From Roseibium sp. Sym1 (GTDB lineage: Bacteria > Pseudomonadota > Alphaproteobacteria > Rhizobiales > Stappiaceae): a DNA stretch of 64,000 bases. A program made the translations under genes and the position numbers. Positions 42,917-51,645 of this stretch are shown in pieces (position 1 is the first letter of the stretch; every line of letters begins with the position of its first letter). The stretch is taken from assembly GCF_027359675.1 (NCBI RefSeq), contig NZ_CP114786.1, positions 4,190,501 through 4,254,500 of the forward strand. The letters are read 5' to 3'. The notes beneath the pieces were generated by a model that was not told the DNA's origin, did no database searches, and worked only from the letters and a program-made list of their open reading frames with translations.

Positions 42917-44131
42917 TCAACCGTTCTGAACAATTTCCTTGTACCGGGCGACCACGTCATCGATCTGCATCGAGGGATCCGACCAGAATTCGACAATCAG
43001 ATCCGTAAGGGATCCCTTGACGGTCCCGTCAACGAGCATGGACAACCGCGGAACGGCTGTATCCTGGGACCGCAACGCCGCGCTGCCGGTTTCGGCGCAC
43101 GCATCCGTGCCGGTCATGTCGACATCGCTTCGCGGCGGGATGGAGCCCTTGGCCGCGTTGAAATCCCTGAGTGTCGCGGGGTCTGCCAGCGTCCGGATCA
43201 GAAGGTTCTGCGCTTTGGTGCGCGCCTCGTCGTTCTGTGCCGGGAAGACGAACACGTCTCCGCCAATATTCACCACGCCGTTGGCGAGCACGCAGCCGTA
43301 GTCGACCCCGGCCGTCATGCCGGCGGCGGTGAACTCGGCCTTCGCCCAGTCCCCTTGCGAGGAAATGCCGGCCTTGCCGTTGATGATCATTGCGATGGTC
43401 GCATTCCACGCGCGACCGGAGGAGCCCTCGTCTACATAGTCACGTAGCCGTGCAAATGTCTCGAGGGCCTTGCGCAAGTCGGGATCTTCGAAGGCGGCGT
43501 CGGACTTGTCCCGGTAGAGAGCGTACCAAAGGTCCGGCCCGCCGAAATCGAGCAGGATCGATTCAAACAGAGACAGGGTGTAGGACGGCGTCCCCGAGAG
43601 GGCCAGGGGGACCTTGCCGGCCGCCTGCAATTTGTCGAGCGCCGCGAACATGTCGTCGCCCCAGCCGGTGGGCGGCGTTGCGCCAATCTCTTCCAGCAGG
43701 GCTGTGTTGTACCAGATCCAGTTGCGGCCATGAATGTTCATCGGCATCGCGTAGACGCCACCTTCATATTGCGACGCAGCCAGAAGCGCGGCCGGCATGG
43801 TTTTCTCCCACCCGGCGGCGACATCGCCGATGTCGACCAGCAAGCCCTGGGTTACCAGATCCAGATACTCCTTGCCGGTATTGAACTGGCTGGCAGCTGG
43901 CGGATCGCCCGCGATGATGCGGGTGACAGCGGCTTGCCGCGCCGCAGAGGCTCCGGCGATTGCGTTGTCGACCCAATTGCCGCCGGCCGCGCCAAACGAC
44001 TGCGCGAGTGTCCGGGCGGCCTTGGACTCGCCTTCCGAGGTCCACCAGTGGATGACCTCGGCATTCTCCTGGGCAAGTACCGGAGTGGCAATCCCAGCGC
44101 AAACCGCGATGACAGACAATGCTAGACGCAT
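42917..44131 (-). CDS. ABC transporter periplasmic binding protein, family 1
   Basis: This 404-residue protein has a signal peptide (residues 1-20, cleavage at VLAQ) and a family 1 solute-binding fold: VIHWWTSEGESKAARTLAQS, then GVYAMPMNIHGRNWIWYNTA and GKAGISSQGDWAKAEF. It resembles glucose/mannose-type binding proteins and would deliver a sugar or sugar acid to the two permeases. It is the first gene of the operon, divergent from the GntR/LacI-hybrid regulator. The ligand is not identifiable from sequence. Confidence 0.94.
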   Translation of the reverse strand: MRLALSVIAVCAGIATPVLAQENAEVIHWWTSEGESKAARTLAQSFGAAGGNWVDNAIAGASAARQAAVTRIIAGDPPAASQFNTGKEYLDLVTQGLLVDIGDVAAGWEKTMPAALLAASQYEGGVYAMPMNIHGRNWIWYNTALLEEIGATPPTGWGDDMFAALDKLQAAGKVPLALSGTPSYTLSLFESILLDFGGPDLWYALYRDKSDAAFEDPDLRKALETFARLRDYVDEGSSGRAWNATIAMIINGKAGISSQGDWAKAEFTAAGMTAGVDYGCVLANGVVNIGGDVFVFPAQNDEARTKAQNLLIRTLADPATLRDFNAAKGSIPPRSDVDMTGTDACAETGSAALRSQDTAVPRLSMLVDGTVKGSLTDLIVEFWSDPSMQIDDVVARYKEIVQNG

Positions 44132-44153
44132 AACTTCCTCCCTTGGAATTCAA

Positions 44154-44260
44154 ATACAATACAATCTGAACATATTGTATGATTTGTATCTACTTCACGG
44201 GAATGCATTTGTCAATCGAGTGCAAATTGTATTGCTTCTGAGCATTTCTTCATTGTATTG
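44154..44260. promoter_or_regulatory. ATTGTAT operator sites between the ABC operon and its regulator
   Basis: Repeats include the inverted pair ATACAAT (44154-44160) and ATTGTAT (44174-44180), with 13 bp between, and two direct copies of ATTGTATTG at 44226-44234 and 44252-44260, spaced 26 bp. They lie between the divergent starts at 44131 and 44268 and are the best candidates for binding by the GntR-HTH regulator. Confidence 0.6.
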
Positions 44261-44267
44261 TTTGCGC

Positions 44268-45356
44268 ATGCAGGCTACTCAACGTCTTGAATCCTATCTG
44301 GAATCCCTTGCGACAAATGCCCGTCCGGGCGACCGTGTCCCCACCGTTCGGCAATTGATGTCCGAATTCGGCGTCTCCCAGGCCGTCGTTCTGCGTGCGA
44401 CGGAGCGGCTCAAGGCGCAGGGAAAAATATCCGCACAGGTCGGACGCGGGACGTTTTTCGTGGGCGAGGAACATGCGCGGGGACTTGCGGCCGAGACGCA
44501 CGAAACAAAGGGAAGGGCCGACCAGAAATCGGTCCTTATTCTGCGCCGGTCAACGCGCCTGCAGCGCGGTCGGCGCGTTCTGGAACTCCTGCAGGCACAC
44601 CTTCAGGAAAACAATTGCCGGGTCGTCGAAGTGGCCTATACGGACAGCCGCGATGCCCTGGACATCCTGCGCAACCTGCCTCATTTCGACGCCTGTATCA
44701 TTCAGTCGACCTTCGAGACGATCACGATCGACATGTTGGCTGCGGTGCGGCGCAAGTCGGCAGCAATCGTCGTGGACGGAGCCGTTCTTGCAGGCACGGA
44801 GGTGGATGCGGTGGGTTTTGAATGGGGGAGCGCCGTCGAGCTGGCACTCGGACATCTGCGTTCCCACGGCCACAGCCGGATCGGCCTCGTGTTGAGCACG
44901 CACTTCGTGCTTGCCGCGGAACTCGGCAGGATCTGGTTCGAATGCCGGATGGACGGCGCACCGGATACGCACACCGTGATACAAGTGCCGGCGTGGCCAC
45001 AGGAGGACTTCGCCGCAAAGGCGGCCGAAGAGATTGCGAATACGCGCAATTCGTCGGGCGAACTGCCCTTCTCCGCGCTCATCGTCTGGGGTGTTGAGAG
45101 CGGAAACGTGTTTCTCGACCAACTGAGGGAAAAGGGCATCGACGTCCCTGGAACGCTGTCGGTCGTCCTCCTCGGGCGTACGGATCTCGAGAGCGAGCAC
45201 GGAGGATTTTTCTCGGTTGCAGGCTCGACGACCTCCGCACAGGCCGAAGCCCTTGAGCAGACGATCCGGAGGCGGTGGGATCGGCCCGACAGTGAATACC
45301 GCGTGCGATACCTGCCCCTGAGCCTTCTTGAAGGGCCATCTGTCGCGGATCGGTGA
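44268..45356 (+). CDS. transcriptional regulator: GntR HTH with LacI-type ligand domain
   Basis: This 362-residue protein combines a GntR winged helix (about 1-70: RVPTVRQLMSEFGVSQAVVL, QGKISAQVGRGTFFVG) with a periplasmic-binding-protein-like sensor as in LacI/AraR (about 85-355: DACIIQSTF, IVVDGAVLAG, LGHLRSHGHSRIGLVLS). AraR of Bacillus has the same domain architecture. It is divergent from the ABC operon and presumably represses it until the imported sugar binds. The ATG at 44268 is preferred because the longer upstream frame crosses the operon promoter. Confidence 0.93.
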   Translation: MQATQRLESYLESLATNARPGDRVPTVRQLMSEFGVSQAVVLRATERLKAQGKISAQVGRGTFFVGEEHARGLAAETHETKGRADQKSVLILRRSTRLQRGRRVLELLQAHLQENNCRVVEVAYTDSRDALDILRNLPHFDACIIQSTFETITIDMLAAVRRKSAAIVVDGAVLAGTEVDAVGFEWGSAVELALGHLRSHGHSRIGLVLSTHFVLAAELGRIWFECRMDGAPDTHTVIQVPAWPQEDFAAKAAEEIANTRNSSGELPFSALIVWGVESGNVFLDQLREKGIDVPGTLSVVLLGRTDLESEHGGFFSVAGSTTSAQAEALEQTIRRRWDRPDSEYRVRYLPLSLLEGPSVADR

Positions 45357-45611
45357 TCCGAAAGCCTGGTGAGGACACGTTTTCGGCTTCGCCTGCCGGA
45401 TCAACCGATCCGTTCTTCGTATCTCTCGAGAATGCCCTGCCCAGGAGATCCGGGGCCGAACACGTGTCCGCACCTACCGGATCCAACCATGTGGCCGGCA
45501 CCGCGATTGTCCGGTTCGATGGCCAGGTGAGCGAAACCGGACAGTTCGCATCCGGCCAATTTCCGAACATCTCAACGCTCACTGCCGATTGCCGTCTTTC
45601 CGGCCTGCCTT

Positions 45612-45879
45612 TAGGTGACGGACGCATAAATGAAGACGAAATGGCATGGAAAATGGCGAAACACCGCTAGGAAGGGTGCGTGGAGCGGGCTTATTGCCCG
45701 GTCAAGCGCACTGACGACGCGGAGTGAAGCCATTTCCATGTCCTTCGGATTTGACCGAATTGGGCTTCCTCAGCGTCGCGAAAGGCTTGAAAATGAACCA
45801 CATTTCCTGCGCTTTCGCTCCTTGTTGAAGACCAATTCGCCTCAAACCATTTCATCTACATTTATGGGTCCGTCACCTA
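45612..45879. mobile_element. 268-bp non-autonomous element with 31-bp inverted termini and TA flanks
   Basis: The two ends are near-perfect reverse complements over about 31 bp: the left starts TA-GGTGACGGAC at 45612 and the right ends CCGTCACC-TA at 45879, with four mismatches. The TA at each end fits a target duplication of the IS630/Tc1-mariner type (inference). No transposase is encoded. It lies in the 45357-45883 gap between the regulator and rhaI; I see no gene in the rest of that gap. Confidence 0.6.
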
Positions 45880-45883
45880 GACC

Positions 45884-47167
45884 TCAGACGATCCCGCCGC
45901 CGGCGCCCGAAACTTCCGGGCGGATTTCCGCGACCTTCTGGCGGTAGCCGGCCGCGCGGTAGGCGGCGACCGGGTCGGCGGCGCCGCCGTTTTCGAGACG
46001 GGCCATGGCCAGGATCGGTTCGACATCGGTGCGGAAGGCTGTCTTCAGCGTGGTCGTTGCCATCAGGGCGTCGTTGTCTTCCTGGAAGCCGGTCAGGGCG
46101 GGGCGGTCGACGATGAGGGCCTGGGCATAGGCGCGCTGGACCTCCATGGCCGAGACCATCAGGCTTTCGATCGGATCGGTGACGTTGTGCGACTGGTCGA
46201 GCATGTGCGCCGGATCGAAGCCTGGAGCATGGCGGGTTTCCGCGTCGACCAGTTCGTTGAACACCAGGAACAGGCGGTAGGGATCGATCGAGGCCGTGTC
46301 GAGATCGTCGTCGCCGTATTTGCTGTCATTGAAATGGAAGCCGCCGAGCTTGCCGAACTGGATCAGCCGGGCGACGATCATCTCGATGTTGACGTTGGGC
46401 GCATGGTGGCCGAGATCGACGAGGCAGCAGGCCCTGTCGCCCAGCTCCCGCGCGATCATGTAGTTGGTGCCCCAATCCTGCACGACCGTTGAATAGAAGG
46501 CCGGTTCGTACATCTTGTGTTCGGTGAAGAGCCGCCAGTCGTCCGGCAGGCCGGCATAGATCTCTTTCGCGGCCTCCAGATAGCGTTCGAACTGGCGGGT
46601 GAAATTGACCTGGCCGGGGAAATTGGAGCCGTCGCCGATCCAGATGGTCAGGGCCCTGGACCCGAGCGTCTTGCCGATCTCGATGCATTCCAGATTGTGT
46701 TCGATGGCCTGCCGGCGCGTGGCCGCATCCGTGTGGGTGAGGGAGCCGAACTTGTAGGAGCGCTCCTGGCCGTCCTGGTCCTGGAAGGTGTTGGAGTTCA
46801 TGGCGTCGAAGCCAAGCCCGAGGGTTTGGGCCTTTGCCTTCAGCTCGGCCGGGTCGGCCTTGTCCCAGGGAATGTGCAGGGAGACGTTCGGCGTTGCCCG
46901 TGTCAGCTCGTGAATGACGGCGCAATCTTCCAGCTTGTCGAAGATGTGCCGCGGTTCGCCCTTGCCGGGAAACCGGGCGAAGCGCGTGCCGCCGGTGCCG
47001 ACGCCCCAGGACGGAATGGCAACGCCATAGGCGGCGACCTTGTCCTTGATGGCGTCAATGGAAATGTCTTGCCGGTCCAACCGCTCGCCCAGAATGTCGT
47101 AGTCGCGCCTGAGCGTTTCGGTCCGTGCCTCGTTTTCGCTGGCGATCAGTGCCGTGTCGATCATCAT
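45884..47167 (-). CDS. rhaI: L-rhamnose isomerase (RhaI type)
   Basis: RhaI converts L-rhamnose to L-rhamnulose. This 427-residue TIM-barrel protein matches the Pseudomonas stutzeri/rhizobial RhaI type rather than enterobacterial RhaA: WGVGTGGTRFARFPGKGEP, LTIWIGDGSNFPGQVNFTRQ, and metal ligands in LFTEHKMYEP, CLVDLGHHAPNVNIE and GFHFNDSKYGDDDLD. Two ATGs at 47167 and 47164 follow AAGGA. It follows rhaD on the same strand, with a 217-bp gap holding two hairpin repeats. Confidence 0.95.
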   Translation of the reverse strand: MMIDTALIASENEARTETLRRDYDILGERLDRQDISIDAIKDKVAAYGVAIPSWGVGTGGTRFARFPGKGEPRHIFDKLEDCAVIHELTRATPNVSLHIPWDKADPAELKAKAQTLGLGFDAMNSNTFQDQDGQERSYKFGSLTHTDAATRRQAIEHNLECIEIGKTLGSRALTIWIGDGSNFPGQVNFTRQFERYLEAAKEIYAGLPDDWRLFTEHKMYEPAFYSTVVQDWGTNYMIARELGDRACCLVDLGHHAPNVNIEMIVARLIQFGKLGGFHFNDSKYGDDDLDTASIDPYRLFLVFNELVDAETRHAPGFDPAHMLDQSHNVTDPIESLMVSAMEVQRAYAQALIVDRPALTGFQEDNDALMATTTLKTAFRTDVEPILAMARLENGGAADPVAAYRAAGYRQKVAEIRPEVSGAGGGIV

Positions 47168-47233
47168 CTTGAAGATCCTTTTCAGGAATTCCTGGCCATT
47201 GAGAGTAGGGGGAGGGCATCGCCACCCCATGTG

Positions 47234-47343
47234 CGTCATCCTGAGGAGCGCGCCAGGCGCGCGTCTCGAAGGATTGGCCTCCTGCTCTTTGAATTTGCCA
47301 CCCATCCTTCGAGACGGACCTGACGGTCCTCCTCAGGATGACG
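47234..47343. repeat. two hairpin repeats between rhaD and rhaI (copies H and I)
   Basis: Copy H (47234-47275, inverted; stem GCGCGCC-A-GGCGCGC) and copy I (47304-47343; stem GGACC-TGAC-GGTCC) are the same family as the repeats around the GIY-YIG gene at 17.7-18.6 kb. They sit inside the rhaD-rhaI transcript and could form RNA hairpins that affect processing or relative expression. Confidence 0.85.
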
Positions 47344-47384
47344 GGAGTTGTTTAGCCTCTCAGAACGAGGATATTGGCTTGTCG

Positions 47385-49487
47385 TTACCGCGTGAACGCC
47401 TGGACGTTGCCGGCATCGACATTGATGATGTTGCCGGTCGATTTCGCGGAGGCCTCGGAGGCAAAGAAGTAGCTTGCCTCGGCAATGTCCTCCGGCAGCA
47501 CGGAGCGTTTCAGCAGCGAGCGCTGGCGGTAATGCTCCTCCAGCTCCGACGTGTCCTTGCCATAGGCCTCTGCGCGTTCCTTGAGCCAGTCGCCCGACCA
47601 GATCTTGGACCCGCGCAGGACCGCGTCCGGATTGACCACGTTGACGCGGATGCCGTCCGGAGCGCCTTCCAGCGCGAGGCAACGGGCGAGATGCAGCTCG
47701 GAGGCCTTGGCGGTGCAATAGGCGCTGGCACCGGGCGAGGCGGCAAGGCCGTTCTTGGAACCGATGAAGATGATCGAACCGCCGACACCCTGGGTCTTCA
47801 TGACCTGGAAGGCGGAACGCGAGACCAGGAAGTAACCTGTCGACAGGATCGACATGTTGCGGTTCCACAGGTCTAGCGTCGTCTCCTCGATGGGCGCGGA
47901 CGAGGCAATGCCGGCGTTCGACACCAGGATGTCGACGCCGCCGAATTCCAGCGCCGCGCGGGCGAAGCTGTCGGCGACAGCTTCCTCGCTGGTGACATCC
48001 ATGGTGACGGCGCGGACAACGTCCTTCGAATAGCGTCCGGAAAGATTGTCGGCGGCCGCGCCAAGGGCATCGGCATCGATGTCCGCAAGGACCACGCAGG
48101 CGCCTTCGCGCAGGAACCGTTCCGCCGTGGCCGAGCCGATGCCGCCGGCGCCGCCGGTCACGAGGGCGATCTTGCCGGCAAGGCTCTTCGGCTTGGGCAT
48201 GCGCTGGAGTTTCGCTTCTTCCAGCAGCCAGTATTCGATGTCGAAGGCTTCCTGCTCAGGCAGGCCGCAATAGGTGGAGACGCTGGAGGCGCCGCGCATG
48301 ACGTTGATGGCGTTGGTATAGAATTCGCCCGAGATGCGCGCGGTCGCCTTGTCCTTGGCGAAGGTGATCATGCCGACGCCGGGGACCAGATAGACAACCG
48401 CGTTGGGATCGCGCAGAGCCGGGCTGTCGTCATGCTTGCAGCGGCCGTAATAGGCGGCGTAATCGTCCCGGTAAGCCTCGACGGCGGCGCCGAGGCCGGA
48501 CAGGGTCTCGTCGACATCCGGTGTGTTCGGGTCGAAGTCGACCACCAGCGGGCGGATCTTGGTCCTGAGGAAGTGGTCCGGACAGCTTGTGCCGAGGGCG
48601 GCGAGCGCCTCCATGTCCTTCGAGCAGACGAATTCCAGCACCGCGTCGCTGTCGTCGAAATGACCGACCATGTGCTGCTTGCCGGACACCATGCCGCGGA
48701 TGGCCGGCATGAGTTTCGCGGCAACGGCTCGGCGCTCCGCCGGGGCAAGTGCCCGGTGTTTCGAGCCGCCGAAGGCCTCCTTGCCGGCGGTCTTCTGCTC
48801 GAACCAGGCAATGGCCTTGTTGATGATTTCCAGCGTGGTTTCGTAGCAGGTCTTCGCATCGTCGGCCCAGGTGAAGAGGCCGTGGCTTTCCAGAACGACG
48901 CCGCGCGAATCCGGGTTCTCGAGGCAGAATTTTTCCAGCCACAGGCCGAGTTCGTAGCCGGGGCGCTTCCAGGGCAGCCAGCCGATGTCGCTGCCGAAGA
49001 TCTCCTGGGTGATCGCCTTGCTGTCGCTGGCAGCCGCAATCGCGATGATCGCGTCCGGATGCATGTGGTCGACATGTTTCTTCGGCACATAGGCATGAAG
49101 GGGCGTGTCGATGGAGGCGGCGCGCGGATTGAGGTTGAAGGTGCAATGGGGCAGGTAGCCGACCATCTCGTCTTCGAACTCGACGCCGCGATAGATGCCT
49201 TTCAGGGCACGGAGCTTGTCCATGTAGAGCGTCGCGAAGCCGTCCATCTTGATGGTGCCGACATCGCCGCCCGAGCCCTTGACCCAGAGCACTTCCGCCA
49301 TCTCGCCAGTCAGCGGGTCCTTTTCCATCGCCTTGGCCGAGGTGTTGCCGCCGCCATAGTTGGTGATGCGCTTGTCGGATCCGAGGAGATTGGAACGGTA
49401 GAGCAGAAGCTCCGCCTCGTTCATGCCGGAGGCCTTCTGGTCATCCCACAGATCGGCCAGCCGGGACCCGGCAGCGGAATTCAACAT
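47385..49487 (-). CDS. rhaD: bifunctional rhamnulose-1-phosphate aldolase/short-chain dehydrogenase
   Basis: This 700-residue protein fuses a class II aldolase domain (about 20-390: RITNYGGGNTSAKAMEKDPL, KHVDHMHPDAIIAIAAASDS with the metal-binding histidines) to a short-chain dehydrogenase (about 430-695: GKIALVTGGAGGIGSATAER, SNAGIASSAPIE, and catalytic YCTAKASE). It cleaves rhamnulose 1-phosphate to dihydroxyacetone phosphate and L-lactaldehyde and oxidises the aldehyde. I chose the ATG at 49487. It is divergent from rhaR and heads the rhaD-rhaI operon. Confidence 0.95.
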   Translation of the reverse strand: MLNSAAGSRLADLWDDQKASGMNEAELLLYRSNLLGSDKRITNYGGGNTSAKAMEKDPLTGEMAEVLWVKGSGGDVGTIKMDGFATLYMDKLRALKGIYRGVEFEDEMVGYLPHCTFNLNPRAASIDTPLHAYVPKKHVDHMHPDAIIAIAAASDSKAITQEIFGSDIGWLPWKRPGYELGLWLEKFCLENPDSRGVVLESHGLFTWADDAKTCYETTLEIINKAIAWFEQKTAGKEAFGGSKHRALAPAERRAVAAKLMPAIRGMVSGKQHMVGHFDDSDAVLEFVCSKDMEALAALGTSCPDHFLRTKIRPLVVDFDPNTPDVDETLSGLGAAVEAYRDDYAAYYGRCKHDDSPALRDPNAVVYLVPGVGMITFAKDKATARISGEFYTNAINVMRGASSVSTYCGLPEQEAFDIEYWLLEEAKLQRMPKPKSLAGKIALVTGGAGGIGSATAERFLREGACVVLADIDADALGAAADNLSGRYSKDVVRAVTMDVTSEEAVADSFARAALEFGGVDILVSNAGIASSAPIEETTLDLWNRNMSILSTGYFLVSRSAFQVMKTQGVGGSIIFIGSKNGLAASPGASAYCTAKASELHLARCLALEGAPDGIRVNVVNPDAVLRGSKIWSGDWLKERAEAYGKDTSELEEHYRQRSLLKRSVLPEDIAEASYFFASEASAKSTGNIINVDAGNVQAFTR

Positions 49488-49555
49488 CTTTTCCTCCCAT
49501 GAAAGCCTGACAGCTTGTGTCTCGTTGACTAGAAACTCGCCTGATTGGATCGGTA

Positions 49556-49628
49556 TGTCAATCAAAAACGATCAGAAACAATCATATTGCACTGCAAAAT
49601 GATCAATTTTGACATTTTATGATTGACA
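49556..49628. promoter_or_regulatory. candidate RhaR operator region
   Basis: TGTCAATCA (49556-49564) and its complement TGATTGACA (49620-49628) bracket an AT-rich stretch with further GATCA/TGATC and CAATCAT motifs, between the divergent rhaD and rhaR starts. DeoR-family regulators often bind such spaced half-sites to form loops. Confidence 0.45.
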
Positions 49629-49671
49629 GTGACCGGTATCAGTGGAAATGTTCGATCAATGGGAGGACCAG

Positions 49672-50478
49672 ATGCACGAGAAAGAACGCCACAGGATCAT
49701 ATTGTCCGCAGTCCAGGATCGTCCGGTCGTGACGGTGCAGGAACTGGTGGCGTTGACGGATTCCTCCGAGGCAACCATCCGCAGGGATATTGCCCAGCTG
49801 CATGTTCAGAAGAAGCTGCGCCGTGTCAGGGGCGGGGCGGAGTCGATACATCCGCCGCAATTCGTCGGCCTGGCCGGCCGGCCGTTCAGCGTCAACGAAA
49901 CGATCAACATCGCGCAGAAACGCGCAATCGCTCAAAAGGCGGTGGATCTGTGCGAGGACGGCGACGCAATCATCGTCAATGGCGGAACGACCACGTTCCA
50001 GATGGTGCATCCGCTGGCGACCAAGCGCTGCCAAGTGTTCACCAACTCGTTTCCGATTGCCGAGCATCTCCTGAAGAATTCCAAGAACACCATCATGCTG
50101 TCGGGCGGGGTGATCTACCGCGAACAGAACATCATCCTCAGTCCCTTCGACAATGACGTGACCCGGAACTTCTACGCCAAGCGCATGTTCATGGGCGCCC
50201 AGGGCCTGGGGCCGCTGGGCCTGATGGAAGCGGATCCGCTGCTGATCCAGGCGGAGCAGAAGCTGATCGGCCAGGCGGACGAGCTGGTGGTCCTGGTGGA
50301 CAGTTCGAAATTCAGTGCACGGTCCAGCCTGATCCTGTGCGCGCTCGACCGGATATCGACCGTCATCACCGATGACGGCATCACGGACAGCGCGGCCAAG
50401 ATGCTGGAGCAGGCCGACATCAATCTGATCGTGGCGCCGGTGAGCGCCGCACAGAGCAAGGCGACCTCGAACGGGTAG
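49672..50478 (+). CDS. rhaR: DeoR family regulator of rhamnose catabolism
   Basis: This 268-residue protein has an N-terminal DeoR HTH (RPVVTVQELVALTDSSEATI, RRDIAQLHVQKKLRRVRGGA) and a C-terminal sugar-phosphate sensor (IIVNGGTTTFQM, LVVLVDSSKFSARSSLILCA). In rhizobia the equivalent RhaR represses the rhamnose operon. I chose the ATG at 49672 because GGGAGG lies eight bases upstream. It begins the plus-strand rha operon. Confidence 0.92.
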   Translation: MHEKERHRIILSAVQDRPVVTVQELVALTDSSEATIRRDIAQLHVQKKLRRVRGGAESIHPPQFVGLAGRPFSVNETINIAQKRAIAQKAVDLCEDGDAIIVNGGTTTFQMVHPLATKRCQVFTNSFPIAEHLLKNSKNTIMLSGGVIYREQNIILSPFDNDVTRNFYAKRMFMGAQGLGPLGLMEADPLLIQAEQKLIGQADELVVLVDSSKFSARSSLILCALDRISTVITDDGITDSAAKMLEQADINLIVAPVSAAQSKATSNG

Positions 50479-50568
50479 CCGACATTCTGCCGGGTCCTGA
50501 GGAGGGGCGGCAGACTGGTGCATCCCGCGTTCGACGAACGCGGACAAGATGCTCCAGCACTTAAGAGC

Positions 50569-50605
50569 GATCAACTTCCTGCATTCCAAGGAATGCAGGT
50601 TGATC
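50569..50605 (+). promoter_or_regulatory. strong hairpin just upstream of the rhaS ribosome-binding site
   Basis: CCTGCATTCC and GGAATGCAGG form a perfect 10-bp stem around AA, extended by GATCAA/TTGATC across a CTT bulge. It ends four bases before the GGGAGG site of rhaS. As RNA it would be a very stable leader hairpin; as DNA it could be an operator. Confidence 0.6.
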
Positions 50606-50619
50606 TTTGGGAGGAAGCA

Positions 50620-51612
50620 ATGAAACTCTGGAAATCACTTCTGGCCGCAACTGCCGTTGCCGCCGTCACAATCGCCGGGCCGGCCCAGGCCGAGGACAAG
50701 CGCATCGCCCTCGTGGTCAAGGCGCTTGGCATCGGCTTCTTTGAAGCTGCCGCGAAAGGCGCGGAAGAGGCCGCCAAGGAACTCGGCGATGTCGAGATCA
50801 TCTATACCGGCCCGACCGACACCACGGCCGAAGGCCAGATCGAGGTCATCAATGCGCTGATCGCCCAGAAGGTCGACGCCATCGCGATCTCCGCCAACGA
50901 CCAGGATGCCCTGGTGCCGGCCCTGAAGAAGGCCATGGACCGCGGCATCACCGTCATCTCCTGGGATTCGGGTGTCGCGCCGGAGGGCCGTCAGCTGCAT
51001 CTGAACCCGTCGTCCAATCCGCTGATCGGCAACATGATCATCAAGCTGGCCGCCGATCACCTGCCCGACGGCGGTGACGTCGCCGTTCTTTCCGCCTCCG
51101 CGACCGCCACGAACCAGAACATCTGGATCGAGGAAATGAACAAGGTCAAGGACAACTACCCGGGCATCAACGTGGTCGCGACCGTCTATGGTGACGACCT
51201 TGCCGACAAGTCCTACCGCGAAGCCCAGGGCCTGATGCAGACCTATCCGGACCTGAAGGCCATCATCGCGCCGACCTCCGTCGGCATCGTTGCCGCTGCC
51301 CAGGCTGTTTCCGATGCGGAGAAAGCCGGCCAGATCAACGTGACCGGTCTTGGCCTGCCGTCCGAAATGGCCGGTCATATCGAATCCGGCGCGTCCAAGT
51401 CCTTCGCGATCTGGAACCCGATCGATCTCGGCTACTCCGCCACCATGCTGGCCTACAACCTGGCCACCGGAAAGGCCGAGGCAGCGCCGGGCGCGGAAAT
51501 CGAAATGGGCCGCATGGGCACGCTGACGCTCAACGACAGCAACGAAGGCGCGATGGCGGATCCGTTCGTCTATGACAGCTCGAACATCGACGACTTCAAG
51601 GACATCTTCTAA
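50620..51612 (+). CDS. rhaS: rhamnose ABC transporter periplasmic binding protein
   Basis: This 330-residue protein has a signal peptide (residues 1-23, cleavage at AQA-ED) and the sugar-binding fold of the CUT2 class (VDAIAISANDQDALVPALKK, GITVISWDSGVAPEGRQLHL). It precedes the rhamnose ATPase and permease genes and matches the rhizobial RhaS role of L-rhamnose capture in the periplasm. I chose the ATG at 50620, eight bases after GGGAGG. Confidence 0.93.
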   Translation: MKLWKSLLAATAVAAVTIAGPAQAEDKRIALVVKALGIGFFEAAAKGAEEAAKELGDVEIIYTGPTDTTAEGQIEVINALIAQKVDAIAISANDQDALVPALKKAMDRGITVISWDSGVAPEGRQLHLNPSSNPLIGNMIIKLAADHLPDGGDVAVLSASATATNQNIWIEEMNKVKDNYPGINVVATVYGDDLADKSYREAQGLMQTYPDLKAIIAPTSVGIVAAAQAVSDAEKAGQINVTGLGLPSEMAGHIESGASKSFAIWNPIDLGYSATMLAYNLATGKAEAAPGAEIEMGRMGTLTLNDSNEGAMADPFVYDSSNIDDFKDIF

Positions 51613-51645
51613 GCTGGTCGTCACGACCTGACGGAAAACTGTCCG

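Noticed and set aside
45353..45670. Plus-strand frame after the GntR/LacI-hybrid regulator
   Set aside because: It has no ribosome-binding site or family similarity and runs into the left terminus of the 268-bp element.
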